64,000 nt of DNA from Ensifer sp. MPMI2T (GCF_004827385.1 NZ_SRXN01000002.1:248001-312000); one strand, 5' to 3'; numbered from the stretch's first letter, positions 1-9,619 are shown. The notes: a model not told the origin generated them from the sequence alone. Program-made: numbers and translations.

Positions 1-1940
1 TCGTTGTTGGTGAACGTACCGGCTTCCTCACCGAACCCCGCCGCGGGCAGGACGACCTCCGCCAAGCCTGCCGTCTCCGTGAGGAAGGTATCCTGCACGA
101 TCAGGAGATCGGCGGCGCTAAGCGCACGCGTCACGAAATCCCGGTCGGGATAGGCGATCAGAGGGTCGGTTCCGGCGACGTAGAGCGCGCCCATACGCCC
201 GTCGACGCAGAGCTCGAGCATGGCGTCGAGACCGGCGCCCGGTTCGGACGGAAGCTCGGCGCCCCAGGCCCGTTCGAGAGTTGCGCGCGCCGCATCGTCG
301 GGGACTGCACTGAGCCCCGGCAGCGCCGCGGGCAGAACGCCCATGTCCCAGGCGCCCATCTGGTTGGCGCGGTCGAAGAGGAATTGCATCGCCGGGCTCT
401 TGCCGAGCAGATGGAGCACCTTGAGCAGGTTGTTGATCTGCTGCAGCGTCGCGCGCGCTTCGGGTGATCTCAGGAGGTCGATGCTGACAAGCACGGCGAC
501 ACTGCGGCTCTCCTCGAGTGCGGAGGCCAGACGTTTCTGTGCGCCGCTCACCGCTGGGCTAACGATTGTCGCGCCGATATTGGCAGAAACGTCGTCCGGC
601 AAGGCGTGACCGCCCGCCGCGACGAGCGCGGCCACGACCGTCGCAAGGCTCGCCGCTTCCCCGCCCGGCGGCACGCGAACGACCGCACGGGCATCGGCGT
701 CGAGACGCGATGGCCGCGCCGAGAGCATGAGCAATCCGGTCTGCCGCTGTCGCGCGGCATCCCTGAGCAGGTATTCGGTAACCGGGTTTTCCTCCGTCAC
801 GTTGCCGCCGATCACCAGCACACAGTCGCGACCGAGCACCTCTTCCAACGGTGCGCGGCTATGGAAACCCGCCACCAGCGGGCCGAGTGCATCGTAAGGC
901 GTAGACCAGCGCGACGAGCAGTCGATGTTGTTCGTGCGGAACACCGTCCGCATCAGCTTCTGAAACTGATAGAGCACCTCATTGGGCAGGCGCGCAGACG
1001 CGAGCCCGCCGGCGGCCTTGCTCTCGACAGCCGAGAGACGCCGGCGCAGGTAGTCGCCAGCCTCCTCCCAGGAAACCGCAGTGAGCGCGCCGTCGCGACG
1101 AATCATCGGGCGTTTGATCCGATCTCGGCCCTCAATGAAGTCGAGGCCGAAGCGCCCGCGCACGCAGAGCGTTTCTCGATTGACTCCGTGCTCCCAGTCC
1201 GAGCGGACCCGCATGAACTCGCCCTTGCGTGCCCCGACGGTCAGTTGACAGCCGGTGCCGCAATGGGGGCAGATGGTGTCCGTCTCGTTGAGATCCCAGG
1301 GGCGTGCCTTGTAGCGATAGGGAAAACTCATCAGCGCGCCGACGGGACAGACCTCGATGCAGTTGCCGCACTGGTCGCAGCTTGCAAGACTGCCCTCGAA
1401 ACCGGTGACGGCGGTATCCATCCCCTTTTCGACCGTCCCCAAGGCGACCGCGCCGACGACCTCTTCACACATCCTGACGCAACGCTGGCACTGGATGCAG
1501 CGGTTGACGTTCATGATGACGACCGGGCTCAGACGGATGTCCTTCGAGTGGAACACGCGTTTGGGATCGCGGAACTCGCTTTTGCGGGGACCGTAGGCCA
1601 TTACCATGTCCTGCAGCTCGCACTCTCCGCCCTTGTCGCAGATCGGGCAGTCGAGCGGGTGGTTGGCGAGCAGCATGTCGAGCATGGACGAGCGCGTCTC
1701 CTCGATCAGGGGCGTGTTCGTCCTGACCACCATGCCGTCGGTGACCACGGTCGCGCAGGAAGGCTGCAGCCGCCTGAGCCCCTCGATTTCCACCAGACAC
1801 ATGCGGCAGGAGGCAAGTGCCGGCAGCCGCTTCCAATAGCAGAAGGTCGGGATGTCGATGCCCAAACGCTCGGCCGCACTGAGCACCGTGGAGCCAGCCT
1901 CAACTTCCAGCGTTTGACCGTCGATCGTGATACTAACCAT
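1..1940 (-). CDS. nuoG: NADH-quinone oxidoreductase subunit G (partial, C-terminus cut by window edge)
   Basis: Iron-sulfur subunit of the peripheral arm of complex I; it carries electrons from NuoF toward NuoB. I read this frame from an ATG at 1940, and it stays open to base 1 (about 646 codons). A plant-type [2Fe-2S] site is visible (Cys34, Cys45, Cys48, Cys62), then the His/Cys cluster motif HPLDCPICDKGGEC near residues 94-107. Two 4Fe-4S motifs follow (CIQCQRCVRMC and CDQCGNCIEVCPVG). Next is a molybdopterin-oxidoreductase-like start with CPHCGTGC near residue 226. It follows nuoF, separated by 85 bp holding a palindromic repeat. nuoH and nuoI are not in the window and probably lie further left. 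Confidence 0.95.
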   Translation of the reverse strand, partial: MVSITIDGQTLEVEAGSTVLSAAERLGIDIPTFCYWKRLPALASCRMCLVEIEGLRRLQPSCATVVTDGMVVRTNTPLIEETRSSMLDMLLANHPLDCPICDKGGECELQDMVMAYGPRKSEFRDPKRVFHSKDIRLSPVVIMNVNRCIQCQRCVRMCEEVVGAVALGTVEKGMDTAVTGFEGSLASCDQCGNCIEVCPVGALMSFPYRYKARPWDLNETDTICPHCGTGCQLTVGARKGEFMRVRSDWEHGVNRETLCVRGRFGLDFIEGRDRIKRPMIRRDGALTAVSWEEAGDYLRRRLSAVESKAAGGLASARLPNEVLYQFQKLMRTVFRTNNIDCSSRWSTPYDALGPLVAGFHSRAPLEEVLGRDCVLVIGGNVTEENPVTEYLLRDAARQRQTGLLMLSARPSRLDADARAVVRVPPGGEAASLATVVAALVAAGGHALPDDVSANIGATIVSPAVSGAQKRLASALEESRSVAVLVSIDLLRSPEARATLQQINNLLKVLHLLGKSPAMQFLFDRANQMGAWDMGVLPAALPGLSAVPDDAARATLERAWGAELPSEPGAGLDAMLELCVDGRMGALYVAGTDPLIAYPDRDFVTRALSAADLLIVQDTFLTETAGLAEVVLPAAGFGEEAGTFTNN

Positions 1941-1977
1941 ATTTCCTCGCAGCCCTGCCCCCGCAGGTCTTTTCTTC

Positions 1978-2026
1978 ATGCATGTCGTTGTCCCAAAACC
2001 GCTGAACACTTTTGGGCGACATGCAT
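1978..2026. repeat. RIME-type palindrome between nuoF and nuoG
   Basis: A 49-bp inverted repeat has 10-bp arms ATGCATGTCG and CGACATGCAT (1978-1987, 2017-2026) and an inner CCCAAAA/TTTTGGG pairing. It starts exactly at the nuoF stop codon. The same core occurs at 46957-47052 and 51291-51394, which identifies a dispersed rhizobial intergenic element (RIME type, from family knowledge). Sitting inside an operon, it may modulate transcript stability or readthrough into nuoG. Confidence 0.8.
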
Positions 2027-3291
2027 CAGTGGAACGGGCATCTCCCCTCCTCGATATGGGCAACAAACTCTTCGCGGAAATGCTTGAGTGCTGCCCGCAG
2101 TCCCATCGCCGCGCCGTCGCCCAAGGCACAGAACGTATTGCCGAAAATGCCCTTGCAGAGCATGTCCAGCTGCTCCAGGTCGCCGGGCGCGCCCTCCCCG
2201 GCCTCGATCCGGCGCAGGACCTTGACGGCCCAGTTCAAACCCTCCCGGCATGGCGTGCACTTGCCGCAGGACTCATGGTGGAAGAATTCGATGATCCGGG
2301 TCGCGACCTTCACCATGCAGGTGGAGTCGTCGACCACGATCACGCCGGCCGAACCGAGCATCGAACCGGCGGCGGAGAGCGAATCGAAATCCATCCCCAC
2401 TTCCAGCCCGTGCTCCGGGATGACCGGCGCCGAAACTCCGCCCGGAATCACCGCCTTGATCTTGCGTCCCGGCAGCGGGCCGCCCGCATGCTCCTCGACC
2501 AGTTCCTTGAGCGGTATGCCCATCGGCAACTCGTAGAGGCCGGGTTTCTTCACCTGCCCGCTCACGCAGTAGAGCTTCGGGCCGGGGCTCTTGTCCGGAC
2601 CTATGCCACGAAACCAGGCGGCCCCCCGTGTCACGATATGCGGCACGCAGGCGAGCGTCTCGACATTGTTGATCACCGTCGGGCTGGCATAGAGCCCCGC
2701 CACGGCCGGAAAAGGCGGTTTCAATCGCGGCTGCGCCCGCTTACCCTCGAGCGACTCGAGCATCGCCGTCTCCTCGCCGCAGATATAGGCGCCGGCGCCG
2801 CAGTGGATGTGGACAGTGAAATTGAAATCCGAACCCAGAATGCCCTTTCCGAGGTATCCCCTTTCGTGAGCCTCCGCGATCGCCTGCTCCAGGCGGCGGA
2901 TAGCTGCCACATATTCTCCGCGGATGTAGACATAGGCGGTTTCCGCCCCGATCGCGTAGCCGCTCACTGCCAGCGCCTCGATGAGCTGGTGGGGGTCGCG
3001 CTCCATGATGATCCGGTCCTTGAAGGTGCCGGGCTCCCCCTCGTCCGCGTTGCAGCACAGATATTTCGGCTTGTCGCCCCCCTTCGGCACGAAGCTCCAC
3101 TTCATTCCCGTCGGGAATCCGGCACCGCCGCGACCGCGGAGGTTCGATTGCTTCACGAGCTCTACGACCTCGTCAGGCGTGTATTCGCTGAGCACCTTCC
3201 GAAGCGCCTGATAGCCGCCGCCGGCCTCATAGCTCGAAAGCAGATGGCCGTTCGTGACTTCGACATTCTTGAGAAGAACCGGCTCGTACAT
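2026..3291 (-). CDS. nuoF: NADH-quinone oxidoreductase subunit F
   Basis: NADH-binding, FMN-containing subunit of complex I (421 aa), where NADH is oxidised and electrons pass to the N3 iron-sulfur centre. The nucleotide/FMN loop GRGGAGFPTG lies near residues 53-62. A second motif, GAYICGEETAMLESLEGK, is conserved in the family. The 4Fe-4S ligands appear as SCGKCTPCREG near residue 343 plus a distal Cys in NTFCALGDG. The length is normal. The start lies 4 bp after the nuoE stop, so the two are co-transcribed. The stop codon touches the palindrome at 1978-2026. Confidence 0.96.
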   Translation of the reverse strand: MYEPVLLKNVEVTNGHLLSSYEAGGGYQALRKVLSEYTPDEVVELVKQSNLRGRGGAGFPTGMKWSFVPKGGDKPKYLCCNADEGEPGTFKDRIIMERDPHQLIEALAVSGYAIGAETAYVYIRGEYVAAIRRLEQAIAEAHERGYLGKGILGSDFNFTVHIHCGAGAYICGEETAMLESLEGKRAQPRLKPPFPAVAGLYASPTVINNVETLACVPHIVTRGAAWFRGIGPDKSPGPKLYCVSGQVKKPGLYELPMGIPLKELVEEHAGGPLPGRKIKAVIPGGVSAPVIPEHGLEVGMDFDSLSAAGSMLGSAGVIVVDDSTCMVKVATRIIEFFHHESCGKCTPCREGLNWAVKVLRRIEAGEGAPGDLEQLDMLCKGIFGNTFCALGDGAAMGLRAALKHFREEFVAHIEEGRCPFH

Positions 3292-3295
3292 GGCG

Positions 3296-3817
3296 CTACT
3301 CTCCCGGCAACGGCTGAGCAGCGTGCTCGACGCCCGTTACGCGCCCTGCCGCGGCCCGAAGGCTGTCCAGCAGTGCGTCCAGCCGCGAGACATCGAGGTT
3401 GCCGTGGTAGTCGTCGCCGACCTGCATTACCGGAGCCATCTCGCAGGCACCGAGGCACTCGACGGTCGAAAGGGTGAACAACCGGTCCGCGGTGGTGTCC
3501 CCCTTTTTGATACCGAGCACCGTTTCCAGATGCTTCAGCAGGTTTTCCGATCCACACAGCATGCAGGAGACATTGTCGCAGAGCTGCAGGTGGAACGTGC
3601 CCACCGGCTCCGTGTGGAAGAGCGTGTAAAAGGTCGCCAGCTCGTAGACCCAGATCCGTTCGACTCCGAGGATGTCGGCGACCTCCTCCAGCACGGGACC
3701 GGGCAGATGGCCATGTTCCTTCTGTGCGATCACAAGTGCGGGCATGATCGCCGAGCGCTGGTCTGGGTAAGCCGCCGCTGCTTGTTCGATTTTTTCGCGC
3801 ATGCTCATCGCGTCCAA
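3296..3817 (-). CDS. nuoE: NADH-quinone oxidoreductase subunit E
   Basis: Thioredoxin-fold [2Fe-2S] subunit (173 aa) that pairs with NuoF in the NADH dehydrogenase module. The four cluster ligands are Cys80 and Cys85 (CDNVSC) and Cys121 and Cys125 (CLGAC), the standard C-x4-C...C-x3-C arrangement. The start lies 5 bp after the nuoD stop, in the operon order D-E-F-G. It lacks the long C-terminal extension seen in some alpha-proteobacterial NuoE proteins. That is consistent with a second-type nuo operon rather than the mitochondrial-like one. Confidence 0.95.
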   Translation of the reverse strand: MDAMSMREKIEQAAAAYPDQRSAIMPALVIAQKEHGHLPGPVLEEVADILGVERIWVYELATFYTLFHTEPVGTFHLQLCDNVSCMLCGSENLLKHLETVLGIKKGDTTADRLFTLSTVECLGACEMAPVMQVGDDYHGNLDVSRLDALLDSLRAAAGRVTGVEHAAQPLPGE

Positions 3818-3822
3818 ATCTC

Positions 3823-5037
3823 CTACTTGTCCACCTCCGCCATCACCGGGTCGAGGCTGCCGAGCACGGCAATCATGTCCGCCAGGTATCGGGCGTTGGT
3901 GACCCCGAAGAGCGCCTGAAGATTGACGAACGAGGGCGCCCGCACCTTCATGCGGAACGGTTTCGGCGACCCGTCACTGATGATGTAGAAGCCGAGCTCG
4001 CCCTTTGGCGCCTCGATAGCCGAATAAACTTCACCGGCCGGCACGTTGAAGCCATAGGCCGACAGGTCGAAATGCTGGATCAGCGCCTCCATCGAGCAGT
4101 GCACCCGCTCCTTGTCCACCGGGAAGGCGATCGTCGGCATGTCGATCTGGAACGGCCCTTCGGGCATCTGGGCGATACATTGCTCGATGATGCGGATGCT
4201 CTCGCGCATTTCGTCGACCCTGCACCGCCAGCGCGCGTAGCAATCGCCCTCATCGCGGGTGATGACCTTGAAATCGAGCCGGTCGTAAACTTCGTAAGGC
4301 TCGTCGCGCCGGATGTCCCAGTCGACACCGGAGGCACGCAGGTTCGGACCGCTTAGGCCCAGGTCGATCGCGTCCTCGGGGGAGATCACGCCGATGCCTT
4401 CCGTGCGATTGAGGAATACGCGGTTGTCTTCGAGCAATCGCTCATAATCGCGGATCCGGCTCGGGAAGATGTCGCAGAACTCCCTGATCTTCGGAAGGAA
4501 CCCGTCAGGCAGGTCTTCGCGCACCCCGCCGACCCTGCAGAAGGACGTGTGCATGCGCGCGCCGGTGATCATTTCCAGAAGGTCCATGATCATTTCTCGT
4601 TCGCGCATGACGTAAAGCAGCGCAGTCATGGCACCGAGGTCCATCGGCAGCGCCCCGGTGATCAGGAGATGGCCGGAGATCCGCGCCAGTTCGGCCATCA
4701 GCACGCGGATATATTGCGCGCGGATCGGCGCTTCGATTTCCAGGAGCTTCTCCACCGCCAGCGCGAAGGCCAGGTTGTTCGAGGGCGGACAGAGATAATC
4801 GAGCCGGTCCGTCAGCGGGAAAATCTGCGTATAGGTGAAACTCTCCGCCAGTTTTTCCGTGCCGCGGTGTAGATAGCCGATATGCGGATCCACACGCTCG
4901 ACATACTCGCCATCCAGCTCGAGCACGAGCCGCAGGACCCCATGGGTGCTGGGGTGTTGTGGACCGAGGTTGAGCAGCACTTCCTTGGTATTGAGTGCTT
5001 CGCCTTCCGGTCTCATAAGCTCGGTGACTTCGGTCAT
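3823..5037 (-). CDS. nuoD: NADH-quinone oxidoreductase subunit D
   Basis: 49-kDa-type subunit (404 aa) that, with NuoB, builds the quinone-binding site of complex I. It is homologous to the large subunit of NiFe hydrogenases. The quinone-site motif GPQHPSTHGVLR is at residues 25-36, and the C-terminus ends with the family's LGSLDPVMAEVDK. NuoC and NuoD are separate proteins here, not the fused NuoCD of E. coli. A 77-bp gap with two hairpins separates it from nuoC. Confidence 0.96.
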   Translation of the reverse strand: MTEVTELMRPEGEALNTKEVLLNLGPQHPSTHGVLRLVLELDGEYVERVDPHIGYLHRGTEKLAESFTYTQIFPLTDRLDYLCPPSNNLAFALAVEKLLEIEAPIRAQYIRVLMAELARISGHLLITGALPMDLGAMTALLYVMREREMIMDLLEMITGARMHTSFCRVGGVREDLPDGFLPKIREFCDIFPSRIRDYERLLEDNRVFLNRTEGIGVISPEDAIDLGLSGPNLRASGVDWDIRRDEPYEVYDRLDFKVITRDEGDCYARWRCRVDEMRESIRIIEQCIAQMPEGPFQIDMPTIAFPVDKERVHCSMEALIQHFDLSAYGFNVPAGEVYSAIEAPKGELGFYIISDGSPKPFRMKVRAPSFVNLQALFGVTNARYLADMIAVLGSLDPVMAEVDK

Positions 5038-5087
5038 CTCAACTCTCCGACGTCAAACGGCCTCCTTCAAACCAGTCTTTGCGGTCT

Positions 5088-5124
5088 GCGGGCTGAAACC
5101 CGCCTCATCCCGCTCTACGGGATG
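5088..5124. repeat. tandem small palindromes at the nuoC/nuoD junction
   Basis: Two adjacent hairpins are visible: GCGGG/CCCGC (5088-5103), and CATCCCG/CGGGATG (5106-5124), whose loop contains the nuoC TAG stop (5115-5117). On the minus strand the start TAGAGCGGGATGAGG resembles the element at the nuoN stop, so this may be a truncated or hybrid RIME-type element. Confidence 0.6.
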
Positions 5125-5651
5125 TCCCTAGTGGCAAGGTCGGGCTGCGTCGGCGGCGGGCCTTCGGCGCCAAACGGGTTCAGCTTGTCCTTGTAACCCC
5201 GGAGCGGAAAATCCTTGCGCTGCGGGAAACCTTCGAAGCCTTCCCACATGTAGATCCGGCGCAGGTCCGGATGCCCCGTAAACCGGATGCCGTACATGTC
5301 CCAGGCTTCGCGCTCGTGCCAGTTGGCGGTACGCCAGACTCCCGTGACCGAGGGAACCTCGGGGGGATCGCCAAGCCGGCACTTGATGCGGATCCGCCAT
5401 TTGTTAGGCAGCGAATAGAGGTGGTAGACCGCCTCGTAACGCGGCGTTTCTGGATAATGGTCAACCCCGCAGATGTCCGAGAGGAAATTGAATTTGAGCG
5501 CCGGATCTTCTTTCAGGAACCGGCAAAACTCGACGATCTTCTCCGGCGGGACCGCAAAGACTTCAATACCGTGCGCGGTGCCCAGATCCTCGATCGCTTG
5601 TCGGAAGCGCTCCATGATCGGAGCGCGGTTGAGCGACGGTTCCACACTCAT
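5115..5651 (-). CDS. nuoC: NADH-quinone oxidoreductase subunit C
   Basis: 30-kDa-type subunit (178 aa) that helps hold the peripheral arm onto the NuoB/NuoD quinone module. It carries the family region from [22 protein letters not shown] through the YKDKLNPFG tail. The ATG at 5651 overlaps the nuoB stop by 4 bp (ATGA), which indicates translational coupling. The TAG stop falls in the loop of a palindrome. Confidence 0.95.
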   Translation of the reverse strand: MSVEPSLNRAPIMERFRQAIEDLGTAHGIEVFAVPPEKIVEFCRFLKEDPALKFNFLSDICGVDHYPETPRYEAVYHLYSLPNKWRIRIKCRLGDPPEVPSVTGVWRTANWHEREAWDMYGIRFTGHPDLRRIYMWEGFEGFPQRKDFPLRGYKDKLNPFGAEGPPPTQPDLATRDIP

Positions 5652-6151
5652 GACGCTTGAACCCGATCCAGAGGCGTCCCGGTCAACGCGCGGGACTTCT
5701 TGATCTTCTCCTGCAACAGGAGGAAGCCGTGCATCAACGCCTCAGGCCGCGGCGGACAGCCGGGCACGTGCACGTCGACGGGCACAAAGGTTTCCGACCC
5801 CTGCACCACGGCATAGGTGTTGTAGACCCCGCCCGAAATGGCGCAGGTACCCATGGCGATCACCCAGCGCGGCTCCGGCATCTGGTCGTAGAGCCGCCGG
5901 ACGACCGGCGCGAATTTCCGCGTGACGGTGCCGGCGATGATCATCACGTCGGACTGGCGCGGCGACGGGCGGAAAACCACGCCGAACCGGTCGAGATCAT
6001 AGCGTGCGCAACCGGCCGAGATCATCTCGATGGCGCAGCAGGCGATGCCGAAGGTCTCTGGCCACAGTGCCGACCTGCGGCTCCAGCTGATGACGCTGTC
6101 GGCCGTGGTGAACAGGACGCTGTCGCGGATCGCGTTGTTTACTCCTCCCAT
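5648..6151 (-). CDS. nuoB: NADH-quinone oxidoreductase subunit B
   Basis: PSST-type subunit (167 aa) carrying the terminal 4Fe-4S cluster N2, which reduces quinone. The ligands are the tandem Cys38-Cys39 (GIACCAIEM), Cys103 (GTCAISGG) and Cys132 (VPGCPPRPE). Its start overlaps the end of nuoA by 13 bp. Other Rhizobiaceae commonly carry a second, longer NuoB copy in a nuo1 operon, but none is present here. Confidence 0.96.
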   Translation of the reverse strand: MGGVNNAIRDSVLFTTADSVISWSRRSALWPETFGIACCAIEMISAGCARYDLDRFGVVFRPSPRQSDVMIIAGTVTRKFAPVVRRLYDQMPEPRWVIAMGTCAISGGVYNTYAVVQGSETFVPVDVHVPGCPPRPEALMHGFLLLQEKIKKSRALTGTPLDRVQAS

Positions 6152-6504
6152 TCAAGCGCTCCCTTCAGCCAGGCGTAGGCGAAGCCTACGAGAAGCAGCA
6201 CGATGAAAACGAACATCTCGACAAAACCAACCAGCCCGATTTCCTTCAGGACGACGGCCCAGGGAAAGAGGAACATCGTCTCGACATCGAAGACGACCAG
6301 CAGGATCGCGAGGATATAGAACTGCACCCGGAAGCGGCCTCCCGCGGCCTCGCCCGCGGGGTCCATGCCGCATTCATAGGGCATGTTCTTTGCCGGGTAA
6401 GGGTTGGACGGGCGCAGCAGCGACGAAACAAAAAGCGTCGCCATCGCCACCAGAACAATTCCGGCGACCATGAGAAGAACCGGCAGGAATTCCATCGCCG
6501 TCAT
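6139..6504 (-). CDS. nuoA: NADH-quinone oxidoreductase subunit A
   Basis: Small membrane subunit (121 aa) at the junction of the membrane and peripheral arms. Three hydrophobic segments are visible. The family signature PYECGMDP follows the first, and the acidic motif [11 protein letters not shown] lies in the second. The reading frame overlaps nuoB. The 192 bp upstream (6505-6696) hold no gene and end in a palindromic element at the nuoN stop, so nuoABCDEFG may have its own transcript start there. I could not identify a convincing promoter. Confidence 0.95.
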   Translation of the reverse strand: MTAMEFLPVLLMVAGIVLVAMATLFVSSLLRPSNPYPAKNMPYECGMDPAGEAAGGRFRVQFYILAILLVVFDVETMFLFPWAVVLKEIGLVGFVEMFVFIVLLLVGFAYAWLKGALEWEE

Positions 6505-6647
6505 ATCATTACGCCCCGCTCAACCAACGAGGGCTCAGTCGCGATATGGGGCGGGTAATGTCGTCGCCCCAAAAAGCAACCTGGGCAATCCTTCAAAAAG
6601 TCTATTCTGTCGGGCGGATCATTGCAAATCCAATCGATTTTAAACAT

Positions 6648-6699
6648 TTAGAGCGGGATGCGGGCGGACAACCGCGCACACCCTTCCTCATCCGCTCTA
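6648..6699. repeat. RIME-type palindrome covering the nuoN stop codon
   Basis: The outer arms TAGAGCGGGATG (6649-6660) and the imperfect TCATCCGCTCTA (6688-6699) flank a GGACAACCGCGCACACCCTTCC core. That core is related to the GTGTGC-x-CGGTT core of the other elements in the window. The nuoN TAG stop (6697-6699) is the end of the right arm. Confidence 0.75.
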
Positions 6700-8139
6700 G
6701 CCGCCAGACGCCGACTGCTGAGCAAACCCAAGAAACCACGCCGGAAAAAGGCCGATGCCGATGGTGCCCAAGGCGGTGAAGGCCAGGGTGGCGCGCACCA
6801 TGGGCGTCAACGCCGGCTCGAACGCCCTCTCGGGCTCGCGCATGTAGATCACCATGACGATGCGGATGTAGAAGTAGGCGGCGACGGCGCTCAAGAGCAC
6901 GGCGATGACCGCCAGCAGGACGAAACCTCGCTCGACGAGTGCGACCAGCACATAGAACTTGGCAAAGAAGCCGGCCGTCGGCGGGATGCCGGCGAGCGAG
7001 AACAGATAGAGCAGCATCAGAAGCGCGAGCCCCGGATGCGACCTGGCGAAACCCGCGTAGTCGTTGATGACCTCGCCCGAGAAATCGCCGTTCCGCATCA
7101 TGATCACGGCGCCAAAAATACCGAGGTTCATGAAAGCGTAGATCAGCATGTAGAGCATCACGCTGGCGATCCCGTCCTGACCGCCGGCCACGACGCCGAA
7201 AATGGCGAACCCGGCATGGGCGATGCTGGAATAGGCGAGCAGCCGCTTGAAATTGTCCTGCACCAGCGCCACGAAACTGCCGAGCGCCATGGTGACGACC
7301 GCGATGACCGCGACGATGATCCAGGCGTCGGAAGCGGCGACCAGAGGGTTGAGAAATACCCTGAGGATAACCGCGAACCCTGCCGCCTTCGGCCCCACCG
7401 ACATGAAGGCGGTAATCGTCGTGGGCGCGCCTTCGTAGACGTCCGGCAGCCACATATGGAACGGCACCGCGCCGACCTTGAAGACCAGCCCGGCAACAAT
7501 GAAGACCACCGCCAGCAGCAATCCGGGATCGAGCGGATCGCCGGTCACCGCCTGAGCCATTGCATTAAGTTGCGTCGTGCCGGTCAGCCCGTAGACCAAT
7601 GAGACTCCATACAGGAAAATCCCGGTCGAGACCGCGCCGAGGATCACGTATTTCAACGCCGCTTCGTTCGAGCGCCGCTCGCGTCGCATAAAGCCGGTCA
7701 GCACATAGGTGCAAAGCACCATGAGTTCGAGGCCCACATAGATCGACAGAAGATCCGTCGCCGAGGCCATGATCATCATGCCGAAAAGCGCAAAGAGCAG
7801 CAGGACGTAGTATTCGCTGCTGCTGCCGATCCCTTCGATATCGGCATATTTCCGCGACAGGAGGAACGTCAGGATGGTAGCCAAGTAGAACACGAGCTTA
7901 AAGAAGACCGCGAAGCGGTCGGCGATGAACATGCCGGAATAGGCCGGCCGCACCTCATTCGCCAGCAGGAGCGTCGCCAAGGCGGCGATCAGCACGATCG
8001 CGACGGAAGCCGAGACAAGGAAATGTTCCTGCCCCTTGCGCACGAACTGGCCCAGGATCAGCAGGATGCAGGCCCCGGTGACCACCACGATCTCGGGCAG
8101 GCTTGCTATGATCGACTGAAAAAGCGCGGCATCGGTCAT
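6697..8139 (-). CDS. nuoN: NADH-quinone oxidoreductase subunit N
   Basis: Antiporter-like proton-pumping membrane subunit (480 aa) of complex I, placed next to NuoA/J/K in the assembled membrane arm. It is hydrophobic throughout. The conserved Glu of TM5 lies in YVGLELMVLCTYVL, and lysines sit in the broken-helix segments (FKVGAVPFHMWLPDVYEGAP, and KRLLAYSSIAHAGF). The gene overlaps the nuoM stop by 4 bp. Its own stop codon is supplied by a palindromic element. Confidence 0.95.
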   Translation of the reverse strand: MTDAALFQSIIASLPEIVVVTGACILLILGQFVRKGQEHFLVSASVAIVLIAALATLLLANEVRPAYSGMFIADRFAVFFKLVFYLATILTFLLSRKYADIEGIGSSSEYYVLLLFALFGMMIMASATDLLSIYVGLELMVLCTYVLTGFMRRERRSNEAALKYVILGAVSTGIFLYGVSLVYGLTGTTQLNAMAQAVTGDPLDPGLLLAVVFIVAGLVFKVGAVPFHMWLPDVYEGAPTTITAFMSVGPKAAGFAVILRVFLNPLVAASDAWIIVAVIAVVTMALGSFVALVQDNFKRLLAYSSIAHAGFAIFGVVAGGQDGIASVMLYMLIYAFMNLGIFGAVIMMRNGDFSGEVINDYAGFARSHPGLALLMLLYLFSLAGIPPTAGFFAKFYVLVALVERGFVLLAVIAVLLSAVAAYFYIRIVMVIYMREPERAFEPALTPMVRATLAFTALGTIGIGLFPAWFLGFAQQSASGG

Positions 8140-9611
8140 TGGCCGCCCTCCGTGCCATGCACCTCAGTCAGCAGATGGTTAACTGAGGCGTCGATGATGG
8201 CGAGAAAGGGTTTTGGATAGAGCCCGACCCAGAGCACGAAGACGGCGAGCGGCAGGATCGCCACCATCTCGCGGGCGTTGACATCACGGACCTTGAACCG
8301 GGCGCCGACGCTCGGCGGACCAAGAGCGACCCTCCGGTACATGCCGAGCAGATAGGCGGCGCCTAGCGTTGCGCCCAAGACGGCGGCCGCACCGACTGCG
8401 AGGTTGGCTGCAAACCCGCCTGACAGCACCAGCAACTCACCCACGAACGAATTCGTTCCCGGCAGCGCCATCGACGAGAGCGTGAAGAGCGCAAGAAACA
8501 CCGTATAGACCGGCGCCACCTTCATTAGCCCGCCATAGTCGGCGATGCTGCGGGTATGGGTCCGCTCGTAGATCAGGCCGACGAACAGGAACAGCGCGCC
8601 CGTCGTCACGCCGTGATTGAACATCTGCAGGATACCGCCTTCGAGCCCGCGGAGGTTCAGCGCGAAAATTCCCATCGTCACGAACCCCATGTGGCTGATG
8701 CTGGAATAGGCCACCAGCTTCTTCAGGTCATCCTGCGCGAGCGCAAGCAACCCGCCATAAACGATAGCGAGCGCCGATAGCGCCAGCATCAGCGGCGAAA
8801 AATAGACCGACGCCTCCGGCAGCATCGGCAGCGAGAAGCGCAAAAATCCGTAAGCGCCCATCTTCAGGAGCACGCCGGCAAGAATGATGCTGCCCGCCGT
8901 CGGCGCCTGCACATGGGCGTCCGGGAGCCATGTGTGGACCGGGACCATCGGCACCTTGACGGCGAAGGCGATCAGGAAGGCGAAGAACAGCCAGGACTGG
9001 ACCTGGAACGGCAGGTCCAGTGCCATCAAGGCGAGGATGTCGAAGGTCTCGCCGCCGTGGAAATAGAGCGTAATGACGCCGACGAGGAACAAGAGGCTGC
9101 CCGCCAGCGTGTATAGGAAGAACTTGAACGCCGCATAGACCCGGCCCTCGCCGCCCCATACTCCGATGATCAGATACATGGGGATCAGCATCGCTTCCCA
9201 GAAGACATAGAACAGGAAGAGGTCGAGGCTTAAGAACACCCCGAGCATCAGCGCCTGCATGGCGAGCAGACTAGCCATGAACGCCTTCACCTTGCGCTCG
9301 ATCGCGACCCACGAAGCGAGCACCGAGACCGCGCCGAGCAGTGCGGTCAGAAACACGAAGAGCGCGCTGATCCCATCGACGCCGAGCGCATAGGTGATCC
9401 CGAGCGCGGGCACCCACGGAACCCTTTCGGTGAACTGCATCTCGTGGGTCGTCGTGTCGAAGCCGGCCAGCAGCACGATCGAGAGAGCGAGGTCGAGGAC
9501 CGTGACGACGAGTGCTGTCCACCGCGCCGCGTCGTCGCTGCGGAGAAACATCAGAACCGCCGCCCCGGCGGCCGGCGTGAATATGATGAGGCTGAGCAAC
9601 GGGAATCCCAT
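8136..9611 (-). CDS. nuoM: NADH-quinone oxidoreductase subunit M
   Basis: Antiporter-like proton-pumping membrane subunit (491 aa). I place the start at the ATG at 9611 (MGFPLLSL). The longer open frame runs back into the preceding gene and its extra residues are arginine-rich and not membrane-like. Family landmarks are YVFWEAMLIPMYLIIGVWGG with the TM5 Glu, VKVPMVPVHTWLPDAHVQAP with its Lys, and LKKLVAYSSISHMGFV. The gene begins 8 bp after the stop of the NuoL-like gene. Confidence 0.94.
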   Translation of the reverse strand: MGFPLLSLIIFTPAAGAAVLMFLRSDDAARWTALVVTVLDLALSIVLLAGFDTTTHEMQFTERVPWVPALGITYALGVDGISALFVFLTALLGAVSVLASWVAIERKVKAFMASLLAMQALMLGVFLSLDLFLFYVFWEAMLIPMYLIIGVWGGEGRVYAAFKFFLYTLAGSLLFLVGVITLYFHGGETFDILALMALDLPFQVQSWLFFAFLIAFAVKVPMVPVHTWLPDAHVQAPTAGSIILAGVLLKMGAYGFLRFSLPMLPEASVYFSPLMLALSALAIVYGGLLALAQDDLKKLVAYSSISHMGFVTMGIFALNLRGLEGGILQMFNHGVTTGALFLFVGLIYERTHTRSIADYGGLMKVAPVYTVFLALFTLSSMALPGTNSFVGELLVLSGGFAANLAVGAAAVLGATLGAAYLLGMYRRVALGPPSVGARFKVRDVNAREMVAILPLAVFVLWVGLYPKPFLAIIDASVNHLLTEVHGTEGGQ

Positions 9612-9619
9612 CGCGCCCC

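Noticed and set aside
606..2087. 493-aa plus-strand open frame over nuoG
   Set aside because: It is antisense to a clear NuoG with all cluster motifs; its translation is His/Arg-rich with no domain.
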